Shown here: positions 45,670-52,649 of the stretch, in pieces
How the letters are laid out: every line of letters begins with the position of its first letter
How positions within the stretch are numbered: position 1 is the stretch's first letter
NCBI GenBank assembly: GCA_017400135.1
Contig: JAFPVJ010000010.1
Location: 1 to 63,373 of the forward strand
From: Bacteroidales bacterium
Lineage (GTDB): Bacteria > Bacteroidota > Bacteroidia > Bacteroidales > UBA932
Reading direction: 5' to 3'
DNA: 63,373 nucleotides
Notes under the pieces: generated by a model
Databases searched by the model: none
What the model was told of the DNA's origin: nothing
What the model saw: only the letters and a program-made list of their open reading frames with translations
Translations under genes and position numbers: made by a program

Positions 45670-47229
45670 TCAGTATACGTTTTTCGCGGAAGGGCGGTTC
45701 CCCATCCGCGGGGTGAGCTTGGATTGGCGCGCCGTCCGCTGGAGATACCAGATCGCACCTTCGTCGGCATCCGGGGCATCGTCATGGGCACTGCTGCCCT
45801 TTTCCAGGGCGAGGGTCTGGTCTATGCCGTTCTGCATGTCCGGCGTCCCTTTCAGGGCCTCATTGTAGAAGACGAAACCCCGCTCCCACAGCGGGGAGAT
45901 ATCCGTGATCCGCTGGAGTTTGTCCGGTTTCTTCCGGTAGTCCCCGGAGATGGGGAGCTGATAGCCGCGGATCTCCCCCTCGGTCACGAATTCGTCCAGG
46001 ATGGTGTCCTGGAGGAAGTTGGCCTCCATGAAGAAACGGACCGATGCATCTTCCGGCAGGCGCTCATACAGGTCATACAGCCAGCGAACCATCTCCCCGG
46101 TGGTCGCCTGGCGGACGAACGTGTCAACCAGGTGCAGTTCGTTCCCCTTCTTCCCCCACAGCCGGCATGCCTTGTAGTCGTTGGAGGTCTTGGGCTTCCA
46201 GGAAGGGTCCGTATAGCAGACGAGGGCATCGTACTTCCCGAGCGGGAGGGCTTTCTTGTAGCGGATCCACTCGTTCCTGAAGATCGTCCCCTCCTGGATG
46301 GGATTGTGCATCATCTCCTTTTGCCAGGAGCGATACCCGACGAACTTGGCGTACTCCTCCGCCTCCTTCCGGGTCCATTTCTCTTTCCAGACCGGGTCGC
46401 CGTTCTTGTCCACGGCATAGACCGTCGAGACGTGCACGCCTTCCTTGGCGGATATCTTCGCCAGGACGGAGTCTTTCCCGATGAGGTTGCCCACCATGAT
46501 GAACCGCCCGCGGCCGACGTCGAGGGACCCGAACAGGGCGTCCGTCACCCAGTCGGTCATCTCCCGTACGCGGGAGGGGTTCCGGCAGAGTTCGTCATCG
46601 TCAAGGTCGTCGATGACGATGTAGTCTGGACGGGACTCCCGATTCCGGAGGCCTCGCGGGGATTGCCCGCGGCCGCAGGCCAGGAAGTGGACGCCGGACT
46701 CTGTCGTGAACTCGCCCTCTGTCCAGTCCCCAAGGGACTTCTGGTTCCCGAAGTCGGCGAGGAGGCGCTGGTTGAACTCCAGCTCCGCCTGGATGTCCGA
46801 CAGAAGGCGGATGGCGGCGTCCTCCGACTTGCCGACCACGACCATGAACCGGATGAGGGGTTTAGGCTGGAACATCAGCCATAGGGGGACGAAGATGTCC
46901 ATGTGCGTGGACTTGGCGTGCCCGCGCGGCCATTTGAAGACGGCCTTGAGGTTGGGGGTCGCCTTAATCAGGCGGGCCGCCTCGTTGTGGAAGGGGGCGT
47001 TGTGAATGACGCGGACCACTTCGCCGGTGGTCTTGTCCTTGAGTGCCAGGAAATGGGGAAAGTAGTATTCGCAGAAGGCAGCGTAGTTCTTCAGGAGGCG
47101 CGCCTTACGGCGGTCCCGTTCAACGTCGGTCTCCTTCGCGAGGACGGTGGTGTCCGTGAAAGACTGGACCCGCTTACAATGCTCCCGCCACTCTTCCAGG
47201 ATGGCCTTTGTTTCTGCCTGCGTAGCCAT
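45670..47229 (-). CDS. Terminase large subunit (Mu gp28-like)
   Basis: 519 aa DNA-packaging motor. ATPase motifs: FKWPRGHAKSTHMD (Walker A variant), YIVIDDLDDDELC (Walker B), FIMVGNLIGKDSV. The C-terminal RNase H-like nuclease has LVCYTDPSW, then EANFLQDTILDEF and HDDAPDADEGAI (metal-binding Asp residues). It packages phage DNA with flanking host sequence in Mu-type phages. It begins 3 nt after the small subunit. Confidence 0.93.
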   Translation of the reverse strand: MATQAETKAILEEWREHCKRVQSFTDTTVLAKETDVERDRRKARLLKNYAAFCEYYFPHFLALKDKTTGEVVRVIHNAPFHNEAARLIKATPNLKAVFKWPRGHAKSTHMDIFVPLWLMFQPKPLIRFMVVVGKSEDAAIRLLSDIQAELEFNQRLLADFGNQKSLGDWTEGEFTTESGVHFLACGRGQSPRGLRNRESRPDYIVIDDLDDDELCRNPSRVREMTDWVTDALFGSLDVGRGRFIMVGNLIGKDSVLAKISAKEGVHVSTVYAVDKNGDPVWKEKWTRKEAEEYAKFVGYRSWQKEMMHNPIQEGTIFRNEWIRYKKALPLGKYDALVCYTDPSWKPKTSNDYKACRLWGKKGNELHLVDTFVRQATTGEMVRWLYDLYERLPEDASVRFFMEANFLQDTILDEFVTEGEIRGYQLPISGDYRKKPDKLQRITDISPLWERGFVFYNEALKGTPDMQNGIDQTLALEKGSSAHDDAPDADEGAIWYLQRTARQSKLTPRMGNRPSAKNVY

Positions 47230-47232
47230 CTC

Positions 47233-47700
47233 TTATTTTCCCAACTGTTCGATGATGTACTTGTCCTGGTACTTGTTGATGGCCTTCATCAGTTCCGGGG
47301 TGACCTCCGGATCGGTCAGGGAGCGGTACTCGAGCCACTTGGAGAAAGCCATGAACACCTCGATGGCGTCCACTACGTTGGCCTTCTTGTCCAGTTTCTC
47401 GATGACGGAGGAGAGTTTTGACAGTTTGTCCCCAAGGCCAGCGATGAGGGACGGGTCCTCCGAGGCATTCACCTGGTCGATGAGCTTATCGATGGTGGCG
47501 AGCAGTTTGTTCACCAGTTCGGGTCTTGTGATGTTCTTGGCCGCCCGGGCCTCCTTCCAGCCGTCGGCGGCGCTCCATCTTGAGACGGTGACCCTCGACA
47601 CTTCGAGCTTGTCTGCGATGGCGTTCATCTCCATTCCGGAGAGGTATAGTTGCCGGGCGAGGGATTTCTTGTTCTCAGATTCCTTTTTATTCATGATCAT
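47233..47700 (-). CDS. Terminase small subunit (Mu gp27, DUF1804-like)
   Basis: About 155 aa. I choose the ATG of MIMNKKESENKKSL (a second ATG at 47694 is also possible); the frame extends to 47784, but that part only translates the operator repeats. Helix-turn-helix: LARQLYLSGMEMNAIADKLEVSRVTVSRWSAADGW. The C-terminal helices (NKLLATIDKLIDQVNASEDP) suit oligomerisation. It recognises packaging-start DNA. Confidence 0.78.
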   Translation of the reverse strand: MIMNKKESENKKSLARQLYLSGMEMNAIADKLEVSRVTVSRWSAADGWKEARAAKNITRPELVNKLLATIDKLIDQVNASEDPSLIAGLGDKLSKLSSVIEKLDKKANVVDAIEVFMAFSKWLEYRSLTDPEVTPELMKAINKYQDKYIIEQLGK

Positions 47701-47750
47701 GCGCAATGTTACGGGGCAAAAATGCTCATAGTCACCCGCAAGCGCAAAAA

Positions 47751-47847
47751 AGTGTGCAACCGTTGCATAGAAGTGTGCAACCATTGCATAAAAGTGTGCA
47801 ACCGTTGCACACTTTTTTTGATGTACGCTTTCCCCTTCCTAAACTTG
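47751..47847. promoter_or_regulatory. Divergent late control region with three helically phased palindromes
   Basis: TGCAACCGTTGCA (47755-47767), TGCAACCATTGCA (47776-47788) and TGCAACCGTTGCA (47797-47809) are spaced exactly 21 bp, each within an AAGTGTGCAAC repeat. Right after the third, TTTG (47817-47820), 19 nt and TAAACTTG (47840-47847) form a promoter toward the protease/capsid genes, one base off consensus. The minus-strand packaging operon starts on the other side. An activator or repressor here could switch both late operons together. Confidence 0.65.
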
Positions 47848-47898
47848 CGGTGTCCCCGGGGCAGAAATGCCGCAGGGATTGAACAAAAAGATGTAACA

Positions 47899-48846
47899 AT
47901 GGGAAAGAGAGTACGTGTTTCGAATGAGACCCTGAATTCGTTCGGGACCTGGATCGTGACGGCCGGGATGGACACCGGCCAGTATTCCAGGAACCCCGTC
48001 CTGCTTTATATGCATCGGCGCGGGGAGGTCATCGGCTACCTTAAAGACATAAAGGTCGAAAACGGGGAGGTCACCGGCGAACCGGTGTTCGATGAAGCCT
48101 CGGAACTGAGTGTCCGCGCGAAGAAACAGTTCGAATTCGGCAGCCTCCGCATGGTGAGCGCCGGCATCGACATCCTCGAACTGAGCGAGGATCCGGAACT
48201 GCTCAAGCCCGGCCAGACGCGCCCGACCATCACCAAGTCTAAGCTGGTGGAAGTGTCCATCGTGGATGTCGGCTCGAACGACGACGCGTTGGTCCTCACC
48301 CGCAACGGGGTCCGGCTGGAATTGGGAAAGGACGGGAGCAACCCGCTTCCGCTGATCAATAACAAACCCTCTAATCAAACCAAACAGATGGAATTACAGA
48401 AACTGGCTCAGTTACTGGGCCTTGCCGCCACGGCCACCGAAGCGGAGGTCGAGGCGAAGATCGCGGATCTGAACGCCGCGAAGCAGGAAGCGGACACCCT
48501 CCGCCAGGAGAAAGAGACCATGGTCCTTTCCGCTATCACCCAGGCCGTAGAGACCGGCATCGCCGAGAAGCGCATCCCGGCCGACAAGAAAGACCACTTC
48601 ATCGCCCTCGGCAAGACCGCCGGCCTCGATGCGCTGAAGACCACGATCGCCTCGATGACCCCGGTCGCGAAGGTGAGCGCCGTGCTGAACCGCGGGGCAG
48701 CCGTCCAGAAGCCGGAAGGGGCGTACGCCAAGCTGAGTGAGGTCCCGGAAGAAAAGCTGGAGGACCTGCGCGAGAACCACCGCGAGACCTACATCGCCCT
48801 GTTCAAGGCTGAATACGGTTTCGCCCCGACCTTCGGAGAAGAATAG
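47899..48846 (+). CDS. Prohead protease-scaffold protein (Mu gpI-like)
   Basis: 315 aa from ATG MGKRVRVSNETLNSFG; the upstream frame crosses the operator and is rejected. The N-terminal half is a capsid-maturation protease (VLLYMHRRGEVIGYL with likely catalytic His, FGSLRMVSAGID, KLVEVSIVDVGSN with the Ser). From residue 164 it becomes an Ala/Glu-rich coiled-coil scaffold. An in-frame ATG at 48388 could start a separate scaffold as in Mu gpI/gpZ. Confidence 0.8.
   Translation: MGKRVRVSNETLNSFGTWIVTAGMDTGQYSRNPVLLYMHRRGEVIGYLKDIKVENGEVTGEPVFDEASELSVRAKKQFEFGSLRMVSAGIDILELSEDPELLKPGQTRPTITKSKLVEVSIVDVGSNDDALVLTRNGVRLELGKDGSNPLPLINNKPSNQTKQMELQKLAQLLGLAATATEAEVEAKIADLNAAKQEADTLRQEKETMVLSAITQAVETGIAEKRIPADKKDHFIALGKTAGLDALKTTIASMTPVAKVSAVLNRGAAVQKPEGAYAKLSEVPEEKLEDLRENHRETYIALFKAEYGFAPTFGEE
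48388..48846 (+). CDS. Possible separate scaffold protein by internal initiation
   Basis: In-frame ATG preceded by an A/T-rich, A-rich stretch (AATCAAACCAAACAG), the kind of leader found before other starts in this phage. The product MELQKLAQLLGLAATATEAEVEAKI... (152 aa) is a complete coiled-coil scaffold without the protease. It parallels the nested Mu I/Z and lambda C/Nu3 genes. Not proven by sequence alone. Confidence 0.4.
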   Translation: MELQKLAQLLGLAATATEAEVEAKIADLNAAKQEADTLRQEKETMVLSAITQAVETGIAEKRIPADKKDHFIALGKTAGLDALKTTIASMTPVAKVSAVLNRGAAVQKPEGAYAKLSEVPEEKLEDLRENHRETYIALFKAEYGFAPTFGEE

Positions 48847-48868
48847 TCAACATTCCTATACCAACTTT

Positions 48869-49951
48869 ATGAAAGTCATGAAAAGATTTCTTACCCTTGT
48901 GACGGCACTGCTCTTCAACGCGCTTGTCGGCGCGGCAGTCGCCTTCGGCGCCGGGTTCAGTCCGGTCGCCGGTATCCTGGGGGCCGAGGCCGTGGCCTCC
49001 ATCCCCGGACTCTTCACCTCCGCCCCTGCCCAGACCGGCATCCTCCGGGCGGGTATCCTCCGCGAGCTGTGGACCGGCGAGATGGTCAAGGCGCTCCGCG
49101 GCGGCCTTGAGCATACCTGGCTGGACGGCATCCCTGACTACACCGCGGCCGTCGAGAATGACGTGATCCACATGGTGGACATCGTGGGCGACCCGGACGT
49201 GCTGGTGAACAATACGAACTACCCCATCGCGATCCAGGCACTGACCGACCAGGACATCTCTATCTCCCTGGACAAGTACCAGACCAAGGCAACCCCCATC
49301 ACCGACGATGAGCTCCATGCCCTTTCCTATGACAAGATGAGCCGCGTGATCGAGTCCCACAAGAACGCCATTCAGGACGCGAAGTTCGCGAAGGCCGCCT
49401 GGAATTTCTGCGCGGCATCCAATACGGCGACCACCCCGGTCCTTGCGACCACCGGCGCCCGTGACGCGGCCACCGGCCGCCTGGCGATGACCCGTGCGGA
49501 TCTTATCGGCATGAAGAAGGCCATGGATGATCTCGGCGTACCGGCCCAGAACAGGCGTCTCGTGCTCTGCTCCGACCATGTGAACGACATCCTGGGATGG
49601 AGCGAGGAATTCGTCCGCCAGTACAACCTGGACAACGTGAACGGCAAGGTCGGCCGCCTGTATGGATTCGACATCTATGAGGCTTCCGAGAACCCGTTGT
49701 ACACCACCGCCGGTGCTAAGAAGTCCCTCGGTGCGACGGCTTCCGCCGGCGAGTTCAAGTGTTCCTTTGCCTTCTATACCCCGCGCGCGTTCAAGGCCAG
49801 CGGTTCCCTGGTACCGTACTTCAGCGAGGCGTCCCGCGACCCGCAGAACCAGCAGAACCTGGCGAACTTCCGCCATTACTTCATCGCAAAGCCTAAGAAG
49901 GCCGACGCCGGTGTCGTGATGCGGAGCGCCTATCAGGCGAACGCCAACTAA
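48869..49951 (+). CDS. Major capsid protein
   Basis: 360 aa. HK97-fold features: ISISLDKYQTKATPITDDELHALSYDKMSRVIESHKNAIQDAKFAKAAW (central helix), RRLVLCSDHVNDILGW, VGRLYGFDIYEASENPLY and the C-terminal AFYTPRAFKASG. It begins with a signal-like MKVMKRFLTLVTALLFNALV stretch rich in Ala/Gly. That stretch probably acts as a scaffolding delta segment and is removed by the protease. 22 nt downstream of the protease gene. Confidence 0.9.
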   Translation: MKVMKRFLTLVTALLFNALVGAAVAFGAGFSPVAGILGAEAVASIPGLFTSAPAQTGILRAGILRELWTGEMVKALRGGLEHTWLDGIPDYTAAVENDVIHMVDIVGDPDVLVNNTNYPIAIQALTDQDISISLDKYQTKATPITDDELHALSYDKMSRVIESHKNAIQDAKFAKAAWNFCAASNTATTPVLATTGARDAATGRLAMTRADLIGMKKAMDDLGVPAQNRRLVLCSDHVNDILGWSEEFVRQYNLDNVNGKVGRLYGFDIYEASENPLYTTAGAKKSLGATASAGEFKCSFAFYTPRAFKASGSLVPYFSEASRDPQNQQNLANFRHYFIAKPKKADAGVVMRSAYQANAN

Positions 49952-49971
49952 TCGCGAACACTCTTTTTGCT

Positions 49972-50478
49972 ATGGGAAGGCTCCGGTACCTGGTTATCCA
50001 CTGCACGGCGACCCCGGAGGGGCGTGAGGTGAGTTCGGCGGACATCCGCCGGTGGCACACCTCGCCCCCTCCGAAGGGCCGGGGCTGGAAGCAGGTCGGA
50101 TACACGGACATGATCCACCTTGACGGATCGCTCGAGCGGCTCGTGGACAACAACGAGGACGCCAATGTCGATCCCTGGGAAATCACCAACGGGGCGAAGG
50201 GCTACAATGTCGTAAGCCGTCACATCGTGTATGTCGGTGGGCTGGAGGCGACCACGGACTCCAAGGGGAGGATTGTCGCCAAGAAAAACAGCCGCGGTCA
50301 TTCCATCGCCAAGGACACCAGGACGGCCGAGCAGTTGAAGGCCATGACTGACTACGTGAAGTCTTTCCATAAGCGGTTTCCCGGAGTCCGGATCATCGGG
50401 CATAACGAAGTGGATGCGAAAGACTGCCCTTCGTTTGATGTCCAGCAATGGCTCCGCACCATCGGGATAGAACAATAA
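49972..50478 (+). CDS. N-acetylmuramoyl-L-alanine amidase (endolysin)
   Basis: 168-aa Amidase_2/T7-lysozyme fold. Zinc ligands: His in VIHCTATP, His in NVVSRHIVYVGG or the related IIGHNEVDAKDCP (His), with the terminal Cys of KDCPSFD. No signal peptide, so it needs a holin-type partner to reach the peptidoglycan. First gene of the lysis cassette. Confidence 0.92.
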   Translation: MGRLRYLVIHCTATPEGREVSSADIRRWHTSPPPKGRGWKQVGYTDMIHLDGSLERLVDNNEDANVDPWEITNGAKGYNVVSRHIVYVGGLEATTDSKGRIVAKKNSRGHSIAKDTRTAEQLKAMTDYVKSFHKRFPGVRIIGHNEVDAKDCPSFDVQQWLRTIGIEQ

Positions 50479-50483
50479 GAATC

Positions 50484-50960
50484 ATGTCATCCGGAACGAA
50501 CGAAATTATCCTTGCCCTGATAGCCATCGTGGCGTCGCCTCTGACGGCCTGGCTCACCTCCGTCCTGATGAAGGCGAAGTCGAACCAGGAAGTGGCCCGG
50601 TTGAAGGCCGAGGTCGAGCAAATGAAGGCCGATGTGCGGTCCCGTGAGCTGGACAATGATCGGAAGGCCATCGAGACGATGATGGAGCTGGTCGTGAATC
50701 CTCTCCGCAGGGAAATGGAGTCGCTCCGGAGGAAAATGGACCGGTTGACCCATGCGATCGAGAAGATTCCTTCCTGCCCTCATTCTGACAATTGCCCTGT
50801 GTCTCGCGAGTTGCAGCGCAACGCGGATCCGTACCCGGGAGATCCGGGCCCGGCAAGAGGAAAAGGCGTTGGCAGAAGAAACCGCAAGGATCCGGGAGGA
50901 CCTGCTGTCCATCCGGGAGGAAATAAGGATCCTGACGACGAATGCGTCCAGGAGGTCTGA
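50484..50960 (+). CDS. Small membrane protein of the lysis cassette (holin- or spanin-like)
   Basis: 158 aa. One N-terminal membrane helix (NEIILALIAIVASPLTAWLTSVLM) followed by a long coiled coil (QEVARLKAEVEQMKADVRSRELDNDRK) and a CPHSDNCPV motif. The last 70 residues are Pro/Gly-rich and are encoded in the same DNA as the start of the next gene. Topology fits a holin or inner-membrane spanin; position after the amidase supports lysis. Confidence 0.7.
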   Translation: MSSGTNEIILALIAIVASPLTAWLTSVLMKAKSNQEVARLKAEVEQMKADVRSRELDNDRKAIETMMELVVNPLRREMESLRRKMDRLTHAIEKIPSCPHSDNCPVSRELQRNADPYPGDPGPARGKGVGRRNRKDPGGPAVHPGGNKDPDDECVQEV

Positions 50961-51312
50961 ACGGACGGATTCGGAAGCCGTCGAGACGGTCACCGAACGA
51001 TTCGACACCTCCGGCCGCCTGATCGCCCGGACAACCGAACGTCGGGACAACCGGTCGAAGAGCACCGTGGATGAAACACAGCAGAGCCAGGCCCTTACCC
51101 TTTCCGACAGCCTGGATGCAGTCCGGGCGGAACTGGCGGGGAAGAGCCTTGAAACGAAGGAATCGGCGTCTGAGTCAGAGGATCTCCGGGAAGAGGAAAT
51201 CCAGGCGAAGGAAGGCCTTTCCTGGTGGCAGAAAGCCCTGATGTATTGCGGAGTGGCGGCCCTCCTTTGGGTGGCCTTCCGGTTATTCAAGCCCCTTTTA
51301 AAGGGCGTTTAA
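50752..51312 (+). CDS. Unimolecular spanin-like lipoprotein (u-spanin)
   Basis: 186 aa in the +1 frame, overlapping the preceding gene by 209 bp. The N-terminus is a lipoprotein signal with lipobox LASC (Cys21). The body is charged and helical (TRIRTREIRARQEEKALAEE). The C-terminus is a membrane helix (ALMYCGVAALLWVAFRLF). An outer-membrane lipid anchor plus an inner-membrane helix in one chain is the hallmark of u-spanins such as T1 gp11, which fuse the two membranes at lysis. The overlap mimics Rz/Rz1. Confidence 0.7.
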   Translation: MRSRRFLPALILTIALCLASCSATRIRTREIRARQEEKALAEETARIREDLLSIREEIRILTTNASRRSERTDSEAVETVTERFDTSGRLIARTTERRDNRSKSTVDETQQSQALTLSDSLDAVRAELAGKSLETKESASESEDLREEEIQAKEGLSWWQKALMYCGVAALLWVAFRLFKPLLKGV

Positions 51313-51346
51313 ACAGCAATCGAAAACCTTTTAAGACACTACTGAA

Positions 51347-51817
51347 ATGTACGTAAACGGAAATGACCTCCTGGTCTATGTCAAGACAGGCACCGGAAAC
51401 AACGTGGTTCGCAAGGCCATCGGCCACTGCACCACGCACACCGCGACGTTCAGCACCGAGACCAAGGACGTGGCCGTGAAACCGGCCGCCAACCTGGTCC
51501 GCTCCGCCGCGGGTCTGTACAAGAGCAAGCGCATCACCGGGCTGGCCGTCCAGGTGAAGTGCAGCGGACTCTGCTTCTATGCTGAGGAGGAAGGCGGATT
51601 CAAGCACATCCTCTCCAAGTGGGCCGCCGGCGAACCCGTGGAACTGGAACTCTTTGAGCGCCCGGCCGAGGGATCCACCATCGAGCCGTATTGCACCGGA
51701 GCATTCGTTATCTCCTCCCTGGAGAATACCGCACCCGCCGGCGACGATGCGTCCTATGATGCGACGTTTGACAACGACGGTCCCGTCACCGTGGATGACA
51801 CGAAACTCTCCCTGTAA
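51347..51817 (+). CDS. Major tail tube protein
   Basis: 156-aa beta-rich protein: MYVNGNDLLVYVKTGTGNN, TTHTATFSTETKDVAVK, SKRITGLAVQVKCSG, TGAFVISSLENTAPAGDDASYDATF. This matches the TP901-1/lambda gpV type tail-tube fold; no sheath gene is present, so the tail is non-contractile. It is followed at once (stop overlaps start) by the tail chaperone. Confidence 0.82.
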   Translation: MYVNGNDLLVYVKTGTGNNVVRKAIGHCTTHTATFSTETKDVAVKPAANLVRSAAGLYKSKRITGLAVQVKCSGLCFYAEEEGGFKHILSKWAAGEPVELELFERPAEGSTIEPYCTGAFVISSLENTAPAGDDASYDATFDNDGPVTVDDTKLSL

Positions 51818-52107
51818 TGAACAAGAGAATCATCATCAACGGTGCCAAGTACCCAGTCCGGATGACGATGGGGGCCTTTCTCTACTTTAAGCGCGAGACT
51901 GGCCGGGATGTCAGTGAGATCAAGAACACGGATGTCGCCGACCTGGTAACCTTCCTCTGGTGCATCGTAGCTGCCGCAAGTGCCGCCGACAAAGTCCCGT
52001 TCAACCTTAGCCTGGAAGAGTTCGCAAATGCTCTTACCCCCGATGCCCTCTCCATCCTGGAGGATGTGTCCGGGAACGAGGAGGGAGCAAAAAAAAAGAC
52101 GGAGTAA
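51817..52107 (+). CDS. Tail assembly chaperone, short form (gpG analogue)
   Basis: 96 aa: MNKRIIINGAKYPVRMTMGAFLYFKRETGRDVSEI..., ending AKKKTE at a TAA. Located between tube and tape-measure genes where lambda encodes gpG. The start overlaps the last base of the tube gene's stop. A slippery A-run near the 3' end allows the longer product. Confidence 0.78.
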   Translation: MNKRIIINGAKYPVRMTMGAFLYFKRETGRDVSEIKNTDVADLVTFLWCIVAAASAADKVPFNLSLEEFANALTPDALSILEDVSGNEEGAKKKTE

Positions 52108-52514
52108 CCCCGGACATCGGGACGCTTCTTGGGATTGCAATGGGGTGCGTGGGGATGAGTCTGGAAGACTTTGAACGATGCACCCCTTTCGAATTCGCAG
52201 CGATTTACAAGCAGTGGAACGAGCGGGATGTCTGGAAATACCATGAAGGATGGGAGCAAATCAGGGCACTGGCTGCGATCATAAAGATAGAGTTCACAGG
52301 GCGGAAAACAGCCTTTGACCTTCTCCCTTTCCCGTGGGATGGGGAAGATGGGGCAAAAAAGAACAACGCCGTCCCGAAGGGCGGCAGCAGTCCGGAAGCA
52401 TTCCGGAAGATTGTGGGGATACGGGGACTAGCGGAGGATGATGGGACCTCCCTTGTCAGTCAGGACAACATCCTTGATGAAGGAGCGAGCGAAGAAAACC
52501 ATCACGCAGAATGA
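51817..52514 (+). CDS. Tail assembly chaperone, -1 frameshift product (gpGT analogue)
   Basis: Nine A residues then G (52089-52098) contain the A AAA AAG heptamer in frame. Slipping back one base continues as DGVTPDIGTLLGIAMGCVGM and then SLEDFERCTPFEFAAIYKQW, ending at 52514, with no stop between. The product would be 232 aa. The tail-chaperone frameshift is conserved across long-tailed phages. The downstream part has no good independent start near the junction other than an internal ATG at 52140. Confidence 0.78.
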
Positions 52515-52607
52515 AACGACCAACAAGATCCCGGTAACCGGAGCCATGCAGAAAAGATTCCACGTAGCCTGGGCTAATTCGACGATATTTTTGATGGGGC
52601 CGTTCAT
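52428..52607 (-). CDS. Small antisense membrane protein (candidate superinfection-exclusion gene)
   Basis: 59 aa: MNGPIKNIVELAQATWNLFC, then a strong membrane helix (MAPVTGILLVVSFCVMVFFA) and a basic-acidic tail. It is the only minus-strand gene in the tail region; its 3' part is antisense to the end of the frameshifted chaperone. A consensus promoter ends 8 nt before the ATG. In HK97 a membrane superinfection-exclusion gene (gp15) lies at the same place, next to the tape measure. Function here is inferred from position, size and topology. Confidence 0.55.
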   Translation of the reverse strand: MNGPIKNIVELAQATWNLFCMAPVTGILLVVSFCVMVFFARSFIKDVVLTDKGGPIILR

Positions 52608-52615
52608 AACTGTCA

Positions 52616-52645
52616 CAAATTTAAGAAAAATAATGCAAAAACCAA
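52616..52645 (-). promoter_or_regulatory. Promoter of the antisense membrane-protein gene
   Basis: Reading the minus strand: TTG (52645-52643), a 19-nt spacer and TAAATTTG (52623-52616), a perfect -7 box. It sits in the 135-bp A/T-rich gap between chaperone and tape-measure genes, the only non-coding gap of that size in the tail operon. Transcription would be independent of the late promoter. Confidence 0.6.
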
Positions 52646-52649
52646 GCCG

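Noticed and set aside
47701-47784. N-terminal extension of the small terminase
   Set aside because: It only translates the three operator repeats (VAHFYATVAHFFA); the ATG at 47700 or 47694 is adequate.
47751-47812. CRISPR array
   Set aside because: Three 21-bp-spaced units have palindromic 13-bp cores and no unique spacers; they fit an operator array.
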